From contig WJXE01000106.1 of the NCBI GenBank assembly GCA_009665115.1, positions 1-6,594 on the forward strand: 6,594 nucleotides of DNA. Reading direction: 5' to 3'. The stretch comes from Nitrosopumilales archaeon (lineage in GTDB: Archaea > Thermoproteota > Nitrososphaeria > Nitrososphaerales > Nitrososphaeraceae). Both the position numbers and the translations under genes were made by a program. Positions 1 to 5,160 of this stretch are shown in pieces. The notes beneath the pieces were generated by a model. The model was not told where the DNA came from. It did not search any database and was given only the letters and a program-made list of their open reading frames with translations. The stretch's first letter is position 1. Each line of letters begins with the position of its first letter.

Positions 1-1
1 A

Positions 2-748
2 GCCTGTTCCATGTTTCGTGTAAAAAAAGTCTACATATATCATGACAAGACAACAAATACCTCTGCAGAAGATTTTTCGCTCTTAAAGACAGTCTTACGT
101 TACCTCGATACTCCACAATACCTGAGAAAATTATTGTATCCTCTTTCAGATAAGCTAGAATATGCAGGTCTTCTGCATCCTATCAACGCACCTCACCATC
201 GCGAGCTAGAAAGAATCAGAGATGTAAAGTTTGGAGACGTGCGGGTCGGAGTAATTCTAAAGGTCGGAGGCAAATTGCATGCGGATGTAGGTCTAAGCAG
301 TCTTGTCAGTTTCGAAGGATCAGGTTTTCACGGTAAAAAGGTTAATGTAAAAATCGTCTCCACACATCCGTCGCTAAAAGGCAAGGAAGCCACAGATTAT
401 GACATGAAAGATAAGTATTGGGGATATGAGATACAGGAAACATACAGTCTTAATAAATTATTAGAGTCAACTTCGAACACTCAGATTATTATTACCTCCA
501 AAAAAGGCGGTTATGTCAAGGATAAGGAGGCTAAGATTTTGGCATTCCTTAAATCTTTTAGTAATTTATTGATAGTATTCGGGACCCCAAAAAAAGGGGT
601 AGACGAAATACTGGCCTCGGAAGGTCGCCGTATTGATGCATTCGAATTTGTACTGAATATGTTTCCTTTTCAGGGAACTAAGACAATTAGATTGGAAGAA
701 GCAATATTGGGATCGCTTGCTATCTTCAATCATTTTCTTTCAAAGTAG
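2..748 (+). CDS. SPOUT-class putative RNA methyltransferase (MTH1/DUF171 family), 5'-truncated by the window edge
   Basis: Probable S-adenosylmethionine-dependent RNA methyltransferase of the trefoil-knot SPOUT superfamily; the family is annotated as a putative uridine-N3 methyltransferase and includes human SPOUT1. Numbering from the ATG at position 11, an OB-fold-like insert lies at about 70-140 (FGDVRVGVIL near 74, ending in KYWGYE at 135-140). The knot and cofactor region follows, with VFGTPKKGVDEIL (189-201) and the family signature NMFPFQGTKTIRLEEAI (216-232). Frame 2 is open to the window edge and reads ACS before MFRVKKVYIYHD. Relatives have about 30 residues before this FRV-x-x-x-x-IY strand, typically in a context like AASIFRV. 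The ATG at 11 is therefore probably internal and the true start lies upstream. Archaeal relatives are often found just before L3, as here. Family assignment is confident; the target nucleotide is unknown. Confidence 0.85.
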   Translation, partial: ACSMFRVKKVYIYHDKTTNTSAEDFSLLKTVLRYLDTPQYLRKLLYPLSDKLEYAGLLHPINAPHHRELERIRDVKFGDVRVGVILKVGGKLHADVGLSSLVSFEGSGFHGKKVNVKIVSTHPSLKGKEATDYDMKDKYWGYEIQETYSLNKLLESTSNTQIIITSKKGGYVKDKEAKILAFLKSFSNLLIVFGTPKKGVDEILASEGRRIDAFEFVLNMFPFQGTKTIRLEEAILGSLAIFNHFLSK

Positions 749-831
749 ATTATCGAAAATTACGTTTTTGTCATCTACTCTTCTTTTTGAGCGGGCGTTA
801 AGGTAGACAGGGCCTCGATTAGTAGATTATC
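744..831. repeat. 11-bp direct repeat AGTAGATTATC with an inverted partial copy between
   Basis: AGTAGATTATC occurs at 744-754, overlapping the stop of the SPOUT gene, and again at 821-831. The two copies are offset by exactly 77 bases. The reverse complement of its first seven bases, ATCTACT, sits between them at 773-779. The central copy could pair with either flanking copy in RNA, giving two mutually exclusive weak stems, or the elements could be half-sites for a DNA-binding protein. Function is unknown, and chance cannot be excluded in an AT-rich spacer. Confidence 0.4.
765..788 (+). terminator. Candidate T-rich transcription terminator after the SPOUT gene
   Basis: Two T5 runs (765-769 and 784-788) with a pyrimidine-rich stretch between them begin 17 bases after the SPOUT stop codon. 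Archaeal RNA polymerase commonly terminates at oligo-T runs in the non-template strand, so this is a reasonable 3' end for that transcript. A weak 7-bp stem (AGTAGAT 744-750 with ATCTACT 773-779) could form just before the second T run. No strong GC hairpin is present. The call rests on composition and position only. Confidence 0.35.
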
Positions 832-853
832 ATAAACATAAACCGGGAATATG

Positions 854-862
854 ATTATTAAA
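854..862 (+). promoter_or_regulatory. Candidate TATA box of the ribosomal protein cluster (L3 promoter)
   Basis: ATTATTAAA is centred about 27-28 bases before the L3 ATG at 886, with a purine-rich GGGAA stretch just upstream (845-849) where a TFB-recognition element would lie. Archaeal initiation normally occurs about 25-27 bases after the TATA centre, so the transcript would begin at or within a few bases of the ATG: a leaderless mRNA, common in Thaumarchaeota. No Shine-Dalgarno sequence precedes L3, which agrees. A second AT-rich stretch at 826-842 is an alternative that would give a short leader. Confidence 0.45.
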
Positions 863-885
863 GGGCAGGCGCAGTCTTGGTCTAT

Positions 886-1884
886 ATGGGCCACCGTAAG
901 TACAGCGCTCCGAGACGAGGTAGCATTGCCTTCAGGCCGAGGGCTAGAGCTAAAAGCATCGAATCCAGGATCCGAAGCTGGCCTCAGAGCACAGAAGAGA
1001 AATCAAACCTAGCTGGTTTTGCTGGTTTTAAGGCAGGAGTGATACACGTTCTAACTATTGACGATCGAGAGAAAACTCCAAACTTTGGCAAGCATTTTTT
1101 AAATCCTAGTACAGTCGTAGTTACCCCGCCAGTAAGAATAATTGGTATTCGCGCTTATAGCGAGAATCAAAATGGAAAACATGTCATTTTTGATGTTTAC
1201 TCAAAAGATCTACCGAAAGATCTTCGTCGCAAATTTACTGCCAATTTTGACGAAGAAAAACTTGTGAACTCTGAATCGAAACTTGATAAGGCTGTCTCTG
1301 TCGTCGCTTTGGTTTCGGTTTTGCCGCGTGACGCCAATCTATCACAAAAGAAGCCATTTGTCTTCGAAATTGCTGTGACAGGAAAAGATGTCAAATCTAG
1401 ATACGATTACTTAAAAACCATACTGGGCAAAGAAATTCGAGTGAGTGACATTTTCCAGGTAGGTCAGTACATCGACGTTTCTGCTATCACTAGGGGCAAG
1501 GGTATTGAAGGTCCTATTACGAGATTTGGCGTAAAGAGAAAACAACACAAGTCTAGAAAGAGCGTGCGAGCTGTAGGCACTTTAGGTCCTATCTCGCCTG
1601 CAGTCGTAATGTATACAGTTCCGAGACAGGGTCAAAGAGGTTTCCATCAGCGAACAGAATACAATAAACGAATCCTTATGATATCCAATACAGAGAAGAA
1701 CGCCGCGGATCATATCAATCCAAGTGGCGGTTTCAAGCATTTCGGACTGGTAAATGGCGATTACATAGTTGTGAAAGGTTCGATTCCTGGCGTCCCTAAG
1801 AGACTTATCAAAATGAGACAGCCGATACGCAATTTCCAGAAAAAGATCTTCGAACCAAAAGTACTAGAGGTAGTCGTCCAATGA
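886..1884 (+). CDS. rpl3: 50S ribosomal protein L3 (uL3)
   Basis: Large-subunit core protein whose extensions reach towards the peptidyl transferase centre; it binds 23S rRNA early in assembly. The 332-residue product starts MGHRKYSAPRRGS, the usual archaeal/eukaryotic L3 N-terminus. The conserved central loop runs from about 201 to 260: ITRGKGIEGPITRFG, then KRKQHKSRK, GTLGPISP, and RQGQRGFHQRTEYNKRI. Length is normal for an archaeal L3. An in-frame TTG at 877 would add three residues (MVY). I prefer the ATG at 886 because family members begin MGHRK or similar and because the candidate TATA box predicts transcription starting near 884-886. The stop overlaps the L4 ATG by four bases (ATGA), typical of translational coupling. 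It is the first gene of the cluster after a 137-base spacer. Confidence 0.97.
   Translation: MGHRKYSAPRRGSIAFRPRARAKSIESRIRSWPQSTEEKSNLAGFAGFKAGVIHVLTIDDREKTPNFGKHFLNPSTVVVTPPVRIIGIRAYSENQNGKHVIFDVYSKDLPKDLRRKFTANFDEEKLVNSESKLDKAVSVVALVSVLPRDANLSQKKPFVFEIAVTGKDVKSRYDYLKTILGKEIRVSDIFQVGQYIDVSAITRGKGIEGPITRFGVKRKQHKSRKSVRAVGTLGPISPAVVMYTVPRQGQRGFHQRTEYNKRILMISNTEKNAADHINPSGGFKHFGLVNGDYIVVKGSIPGVPKRLIKMRQPIRNFQKKIFEPKVLEVVVQ
1867..1871 (+). promoter_or_regulatory. Shine-Dalgarno site for L4
   Basis: GAGGT, inside the last codons of L3, lies nine bases before the ATG at 1881 and can pair with the CACCUCC-type 3' end of archaeal 16S rRNA. It supports the ATG within the ATGA overlap as the L4 start and indicates leadered, coupled translation inside the operon, unlike the apparently leaderless L3. 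Confidence 0.55.
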
Positions 1885-2705
1885 GTTTGAACGTCGGGGT
1901 ACTTGGTCTTGACGGTCGCAAGACGGATACAACCCTGTTGCCAGAAGTCTTTAAGAGCGCCTACAGACCCGATGTCATACACAAGGTCTATGTGAACTTG
2001 TTGTCACACGGCTTTCAGAGACAGGGTCGCTATCCTGCTGCAGGCGAGATTGTAAGTGCCGAGTCCCGTAACACAGGTCTTGGAATGGCAAGAATTGCGA
2101 GAGCTCGAGGCGAAGGTTTTCCAAGAGCAGGACAGGCGGCGGGAGTCGCGGGGGTGAGACATGGCAGAGTAGCACATCCACCGGAATCTTGGAAAAAAAT
2201 CTACAAAAAAATTAATAAGAAAGAGAAATATCTGGCACTACGTTCGGCTATCGCAGCCACTGCGAGAAAAGATTTGATAGAGCAACGTGGACACAAGGTA
2301 GGAAACGTTTCAAATTTTCCTGTTGTTGTCTCTAACGATATTGAATCAGTTTCAAAGGCAAAGGATCTAAAAAATATCTTAATTACATTGGGCTTGAGTG
2401 AAGACCTAAGCAGAGCAATTTCATCACGCAAGGTCAGATCAGGCTTAGCCAGACGCAGGGGGCGCAAAAACCGTGTGGGCTATAGTGCATTGGTTGTTAC
2501 AGGGAGTGAAAAAGACAAGATTTGCCAGGTTTCGGGTTCTCTCCCAGGAGTCCACATAAAAGGTGTGAGACAATTAAGCGTCCTAGACTTAGTTCCAGGG
2601 TCCAAACAAATTAGGCTGACAATATTCTCTCAAAATGCTATCGATAAATTGAAGGACGTTAGACCAGTGAAGTCTGGAGTGAGTGAGATGGGTCCATATG
2701 AGTAG
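1881..2705 (+). CDS. rpl4: 50S ribosomal protein L4 (uL4, archaeal L4e type)
   Basis: Binds domain I of 23S rRNA; its long loop lines the narrow part of the nascent-peptide exit tunnel. The 274-residue product has the archaeal/eukaryotic layout. An N-terminal strand region precedes the tunnel-loop extension at about 45-105 (FQRQGRYPAAGE, RARGEGFPRAGQAAGVAGVRHGR, AHPPE). The globular core follows with LRSAIAATA (119-127), a basic RSGLARRRGRKNR segment (186-198), and C-terminal strands with LSVLDLVPG (232-240). Length and composition are normal for archaea. The start is fixed by the ATGA overlap with L3 and a GAGGT site nine bases upstream. The 3' end overlaps the favoured L23 start by eight bases. 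In bacteria L4 also represses its own operon; nothing in this sequence shows that here. Confidence 0.97.
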   Translation: MSLNVGVLGLDGRKTDTTLLPEVFKSAYRPDVIHKVYVNLLSHGFQRQGRYPAAGEIVSAESRNTGLGMARIARARGEGFPRAGQAAGVAGVRHGRVAHPPESWKKIYKKINKKEKYLALRSAIAATARKDLIEQRGHKVGNVSNFPVVVSNDIESVSKAKDLKNILITLGLSEDLSRAISSRKVRSGLARRRGRKNRVGYSALVVTGSEKDKICQVSGSLPGVHIKGVRQLSVLDLVPGSKQIRLTIFSQNAIDKLKDVRPVKSGVSEMGPYE

Positions 2706-2997
2706 TAATCGCGCCAGACCGCTAGAAAACATGAGCGCTGAAGAAGCTAGAAGGATAATTATCAAACCCTACATCACTGAAAAAGCGTTCAATCTAATAG
2801 AAGGCCAGAATATGATAATATTCATAGTAGATCACCAAGCAACAAAGAAGCACATCAAGGCTGCATTGAAGACTCTTTACGAAATCGAGGCACAGGATGT
2901 TAATACACTCAGGAGTATTCGAGGTAAGAAAGCAATAGTAAAATTCGCCACACCGGAAGGAGCAAGGGACCTTGCTACAACTTTGGGCCTTGTGTAA
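2698..2997 (+). CDS. rpl23: 50S ribosomal protein L23 (uL23)
   Basis: Sits at the exit of the polypeptide tunnel, where it forms part of the docking site for SRP and the translocon. From the ATG at 2698 it is 99 residues, with the family motifs IIKPYITEKA (21-30), VDHQATKKHIKAAL (44-57), VNTLRS (68-73) and GKKAIVKF (76-83). Three starts are possible: GTG 2683 (104 aa), ATG 2698 (99 aa, overlapping the L4 stop by eight bases) and ATG 2731 (88 aa, MSAEEARR). I chose 2698 because tight overlap is the rule in this cluster. The 2731 start gives a length closer to the compact archaeal L23 of 80-90 residues and cannot be excluded. The protein identity is secure; only the N-terminus is in doubt. L2, usually next in archaea, does not follow. 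Confidence 0.95.
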   Translation: MSSNRARPLENMSAEEARRIIIKPYITEKAFNLIEGQNMIIFIVDHQATKKHIKAALKTLYEIEAQDVNTLRSIRGKKAIVKFATPEGARDLATTLGLV

Positions 2998-3017
2998 CAT
3001 CTTCGTGTCTCGTTAGA

Positions 3018-3025
3018 TTTAAAAG
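3018..3025 (+). promoter_or_regulatory. Candidate internal TATA box before S19
   Basis: TTTAAAAG in the 51-base gap between L23 and S19 resembles the archaeal TATA consensus and is centred about 27 bases before the S19 TTG at 3049. It could give S19 and downstream genes their own promoter. If it fires at the usual distance, the transcript would start at the TTG itself and would lack the Shine-Dalgarno site at 3034-3039, so the two signals imply different transcripts. AT-rich sequence of this kind can occur by chance. Confidence 0.35.
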
Positions 3026-3033
3026 TAGCAGAC

Positions 3034-3039
3034 AGGTGG
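3034..3039 (+). promoter_or_regulatory. Shine-Dalgarno site that supports the S19 TTG start
   Basis: AGGTGG is complementary to the CACCU of the archaeal 16S rRNA 3' end and lies nine bases before the TTG at 3049. An in-frame TAG (3046-3048) immediately precedes that TTG, so no upstream start is possible. The site therefore fixes an unusual TTG initiation codon. Confidence 0.6.
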
Positions 3040-3048
3040 CAGAATTAG

Positions 3049-3456
3049 TTGGTTCGGGAATTCAAATTCAAAGGCTATTCGCCTGAGCAATTACAAACGT
3101 TATCAATTGAAGCATTAATTCCACTTTTAAATGCACGTGTTCGAAGATCCCTTGATAAGAGAGTCGGAAAATACATGAACGATGCGAAGAGAAAATTACG
3201 TGAAGAGATAAAATTAGCACGAGAAGGTAAGCACAAAGGGGAATTAAAGACCCATGTTCGCGATATGATTATTTTGCCTGACATGATAGGGCTGAGTGTT
3301 AAAGTTCACAATGGGAAAGAATTTTTTGCAGTTAATATAAGGCCGGAAATGATAGGACATTATCTTGGCGAATATGCGATAACTAATAGAAGAGTGCAAC
3401 ATGGCGCTCCTGGCGTCGGAGCTTCCAGATCCTCGCTCTACGTACCACTTAAGTGA
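3049..3456 (+). CDS. rps19: 30S ribosomal protein S19 (uS19)
   Basis: Head protein of the small subunit, near the A-site finger and subunit-bridge region. The 135-residue product begins MVREFKFKGYSPEQL in the style of archaeal S19, with a basic helical N-terminal part (30-75). It ends in the signature INR-type block NIRPEMIGHYLGEYAITNRR (96-115), then HGAPGVGASRSS (118-129) and VPLK at the C-terminus. The start is TTG. A TAG stop directly upstream in frame and the absence of any ATG before residue 43 leave no better choice, and AGGTGG supports it. It follows L23 after 51 bases with no L2 between, and precedes L22 by six bases. Length is normal for archaea. Confidence 0.97.
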   Translation: MVREFKFKGYSPEQLQTLSIEALIPLLNARVRRSLDKRVGKYMNDAKRKLREEIKLAREGKHKGELKTHVRDMIILPDMIGLSVKVHNGKEFFAVNIRPEMIGHYLGEYAITNRRVQHGAPGVGASRSSLYVPLK

Positions 3457-3458
3457 TC
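3452..3458 (+). promoter_or_regulatory. Probable Shine-Dalgarno site for L22 overlapping the S19 stop
   Basis: AGTGATC matches the extended anti-Shine-Dalgarno complement (GGTGATC) at six of seven bases, and its TGA is the S19 stop codon. It ends four bases before the L22 ATG at 3463. The placement would let a ribosome ending S19 restart directly on L22. The spacing is somewhat short and the match lacks the strongest GGAGG core. Confidence 0.35.
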
Positions 3459-3462
3459 TTAC

Positions 3463-3933
3463 ATGCCAAATTATTCGTACGCCTTTCAGCAATTTGACAA
3501 AACCAAGCACGTGAGGGCGGCTCTAAGAGAAAAAAACATTTCCCCAAAACACTCAAGAGAAGTCGCTCTAGCAATTAAGGGATCTTCAATCGAGAAAGCA
3601 CGGGAGTTTTTAGAAAATGTTATCGCTAAGAGGCTTGCAGTTCCATATAGACGGTACAACAACGAGGTGGCCCATAGATCAAACATTCAAGATGGTTTTT
3701 TTGCAGGTAGGTTTCCGCAAAAAACCGCTAAAGAATACTTGAAACTTCTTGATAATCTGGAATCCAATGCTGAATACAAGGGTATGGATCTTGATAGACT
3801 CAGAATTGTAAGTGCCGTCGTGCACAGAGGGACAAAACTTGAACGATTTACTCCGAGGGCAATGGGAAGAGCAAGCCCAAAAATCGGTATGCTAGTCCAT
3901 ATAGAATTGGTAGCAAAGGAAGGTTTAGCATAA
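3463..3933 (+). CDS. rpl22: 50S ribosomal protein L22 (uL22)
   Basis: Large-subunit protein whose long beta-hairpin lines the exit tunnel opposite L4. The 156-residue product starts MPNYSYAF, like other archaeal L22 proteins (MPKW-Y-F type). It carries ISPKHSREVALAIKG (26-40), then VPYRRYNNEVAHR (60-72), RFPQKTAKEYLKLLDN (83-98) and NAEYKGMDLDRLRI (102-115). The tunnel hairpin runs from about 119 to 149 (VVHRGTKLERF, PRAMGRASPK, HIELV). Archaeal L22 is longer than bacterial L22, and this length fits. ATG lies six bases after the S19 stop. It is followed two bases later by the TTG of S3, so S19, L22 and S3 are probably translated as a coupled set. Confidence 0.97.
   Translation: MPNYSYAFQQFDKTKHVRAALREKNISPKHSREVALAIKGSSIEKAREFLENVIAKRLAVPYRRYNNEVAHRSNIQDGFFAGRFPQKTAKEYLKLLDNLESNAEYKGMDLDRLRIVSAVVHRGTKLERFTPRAMGRASPKIGMLVHIELVAKEGLA
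3916..3924 (+). promoter_or_regulatory. Shine-Dalgarno site for S3
   Basis: AAGGAAGGT, inside the last codons of L22, ends eleven bases before the TTG at 3936. Its AAGGA and AGGT parts can pair with the 16S rRNA 3' end. It supports the TTG as the S3 start over the ATG at 3957. Confidence 0.4.
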
Positions 3934-3935
3934 TA

Positions 3936-4685
3936 TTGAGCGCCGTTAAGAACGTGATGAAAAATAACTTCCGCAACCTCGAGTTAGATGAATACTTGGC
4001 CTCAACGCTGAAGGACGCAGGCTACGGAGATGTAGAGGTTCAGAAAACACCTATAGGGACTAGGATAACGCTATATGTTACAAGACCTGGTCTAGTTATT
4101 GGTAGAAAGGGAACAGGTATTAAAGACCTGACGACTAGACTTGAGGAGAAATTTGGTTTGACGAATCCACAAATATCTGTCCTTGAAGTGTCTGTTCCTG
4201 AACTGAATCCAAAAATTATGTGCAATAGGATTGCTCAGTTAATAGAAAGGGGTACCGCCTTTAGAAGGGCAGCCATGTGGTCAATGAATACGATTATGAA
4301 TGCTGGAGCACTAGGGGTGGAGGTATCGATTGCGGGAAAACTTCGAAGCGAACGTGCTCACTTTGAAAAACACTCCTCAGGAGTGATGCCCAAAAGCGGC
4401 CATCTTGCTGAACAAATTGTTCGGATCGGAATTACTTCGGTTTTGACAAAAATGGGGCTGATGGGCATACAATTAAGGATTGCCTTGAAAGGTGAGCTTC
4501 CGCAAGAGTTCGAATTCTCCGAATCCTCCACGCAGGTTGATTCAGCGCAATCTCAAATTCCTGCTGACGTAGGTGCAGAACAAAGTACGACTACTGCTAC
4601 GGCTGCAGGAGATGTTGCCTCCAAGCCTAGACAAACAGATAGGGAAACAATAGTAGCTCCGGGAAATACAAATGGCCAGACTTAG
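3936..4685 (+). CDS. rps3: 30S ribosomal protein S3 (uS3) with a long low-complexity C-terminal tail
   Basis: Small-subunit head protein at the mRNA entry tunnel. The KH type-2 domain covers about 15-85, with the GxxG loop as GRKG at 56-59 (VIGRKGTG). The C-terminal S3 domain follows with ELNPKIMCNRIA (89-100), ERGTAFRRA (104-112) and GALGVEVSIAGKL (124-136). The fold ends near residue 194. The last 55 residues are rich in S, T, Q, A and D, contain no aromatic residue and are probably disordered. The start is TTG: the resulting MSAVKNV is what I would expect for thaumarchaeal S3, and starting at the ATG at 3957 would remove it. It begins two bases after the L22 stop, and its own stop overlaps the L29 ATG by 14 bases. 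Confidence 0.96.
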   Translation: MSAVKNVMKNNFRNLELDEYLASTLKDAGYGDVEVQKTPIGTRITLYVTRPGLVIGRKGTGIKDLTTRLEEKFGLTNPQISVLEVSVPELNPKIMCNRIAQLIERGTAFRRAAMWSMNTIMNAGALGVEVSIAGKLRSERAHFEKHSSGVMPKSGHLAEQIVRIGITSVLTKMGLMGIQLRIALKGELPQEFEFSESSTQVDSAQSQIPADVGAEQSTTTATAAGDVASKPRQTDRETIVAPGNTNGQT

Positions 4686-4893
4686 ACTAAAAACCCTACG
4701 GGAAATGAACGATCCCGATTTGACCGACAAATTGTCCGAATTAAACGCGGATTTGGCAAAACTTAGGGCCGAAGGCGCGAAAGGCACCCTAAAGAAACAG
4801 ACTGGGGATATACGTTGGATTCGTAGGGATATTGCTCGGATAATGACTATTCTTAATGAAAGAGGTTCTAAAAAAAACCATGATAACACCTAA
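4672..4893 (+). CDS. rpl29: 50S ribosomal protein L29 (uL29)
   Basis: Small two-helix protein near the tunnel exit, next to L23. The 73-residue product has the family pattern: MARLRLKTLREMND at the start, a first helix with LSELNADLAKLRAEGAKG (21-38), and a second helix with IRWIRRDIARIMTILNERG (47-65). The tail SKKNHDNT extends past the usual NERG-type end because the reading frame runs into the start of the next gene. The ATG lies 14 bases upstream of the S3 stop. No strong Shine-Dalgarno site is visible, so coupling to S3 is the likely way in. In several euryarchaea a SUI1-type initiation factor gene follows; here Rnp1 follows directly. Confidence 0.95.
   Translation: MARLRLKTLREMNDPDLTDKLSELNADLAKLRAEGAKGTLKKQTGDIRWIRRDIARIMTILNERGSKKNHDNT
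4862..4866 (+). promoter_or_regulatory. Possible Shine-Dalgarno site for Rnp1
   Basis: GAGGT lies 13 bases before the ATG at 4880, near the upper end of workable spacing. It falls inside the reading frame if the ATG at 4856 were used, so it favours 4880 as the Rnp1 start. Confidence 0.35.
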
Positions 4894-5149
4894 GAATATT
4901 CTCTCACACGAGCTCATCGGTCTTCGTGCAACCATCATAACCAGCCCTCAACCCACGATCCTGGGCTTGTCCGGAACTATTATCTTCGAAACCAAAAATA
5001 TGCTTACATTAAGGACAAGTGCAGGACCGAAGAAGATATCAAAAATCTCAGCGGAGAAGATGAGAGTGCTCCTCCCGTCCAGCGCTTGCTTTATAAGAGG
5101 TCCATCTATTATCGGAAGACCAGAAGATCGTGTCGCGCGTACTCACTGA
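4880..5149 (+). CDS. rnp1: RNase P protein component 1 (Rpp29/Pop4 homologue)
   Basis: Protein subunit of archaeal RNase P, the ribonucleoprotein that removes 5' leaders from pre-tRNAs; this subunit is an Sm-like beta barrel that works with Rpp21. From the ATG at 4880 it is 89 residues. Family motifs are ITPKNILSHELIGL (2-15), the glycine-turn strand GLSGTIIFETKNML (29-42), and IRGPSIIGRPEDR (72-84). The sequence before this ATG (MKEVLKKT from ATG 4856) has no family counterpart and overlaps L29 by 38 bases, so I take 4880, which overlaps L29 by 14. Its place between L29 and S17 is the conserved archaeal arrangement and strengthens the call. Confidence 0.92.
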   Translation: MITPKNILSHELIGLRATIITSPQPTILGLSGTIIFETKNMLTLRTSAGPKKISKISAEKMRVLLPSSACFIRGPSIIGRPEDRVARTH

Positions 5150-5160
5150 GTTGAATAGAA

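Noticed and set aside
877..885. TTG at 877 as the start of L3, adding MVY
   Set aside because: Family members begin MGHRK or close to it, no ribosome binding site precedes the TTG, and the candidate TATA box predicts a transcript starting near 884-886.
3244..3510. Open antisense frame of 88 codons opposite S19/L22
   Set aside because: No recognisable protein and no promoter or ribosome binding site on the minus strand; the sense-strand genes fully explain the region.
4371..4385. 15-base palindrome CACTCCT-C-AGGAGTG in S3, possible hairpin or masked AGGAG site
   Set aside because: It is within the conserved S3 coding region (HSSGV), with no following start codon that opens a credible gene and no T-tract; probably coincidental.
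4870..4877. A8 run near the L29 end, containing an A-AAA-AAC slippery heptamer in the L29 frame; possible programmed frameshift or sequencing error
   Set aside because: A -1 shift runs into TGA at 4881-4883 within two codons. Only loss of one A would fuse L29 to Rnp1, and both proteins read intact with proper starts and ends, so no error or frameshift is needed.
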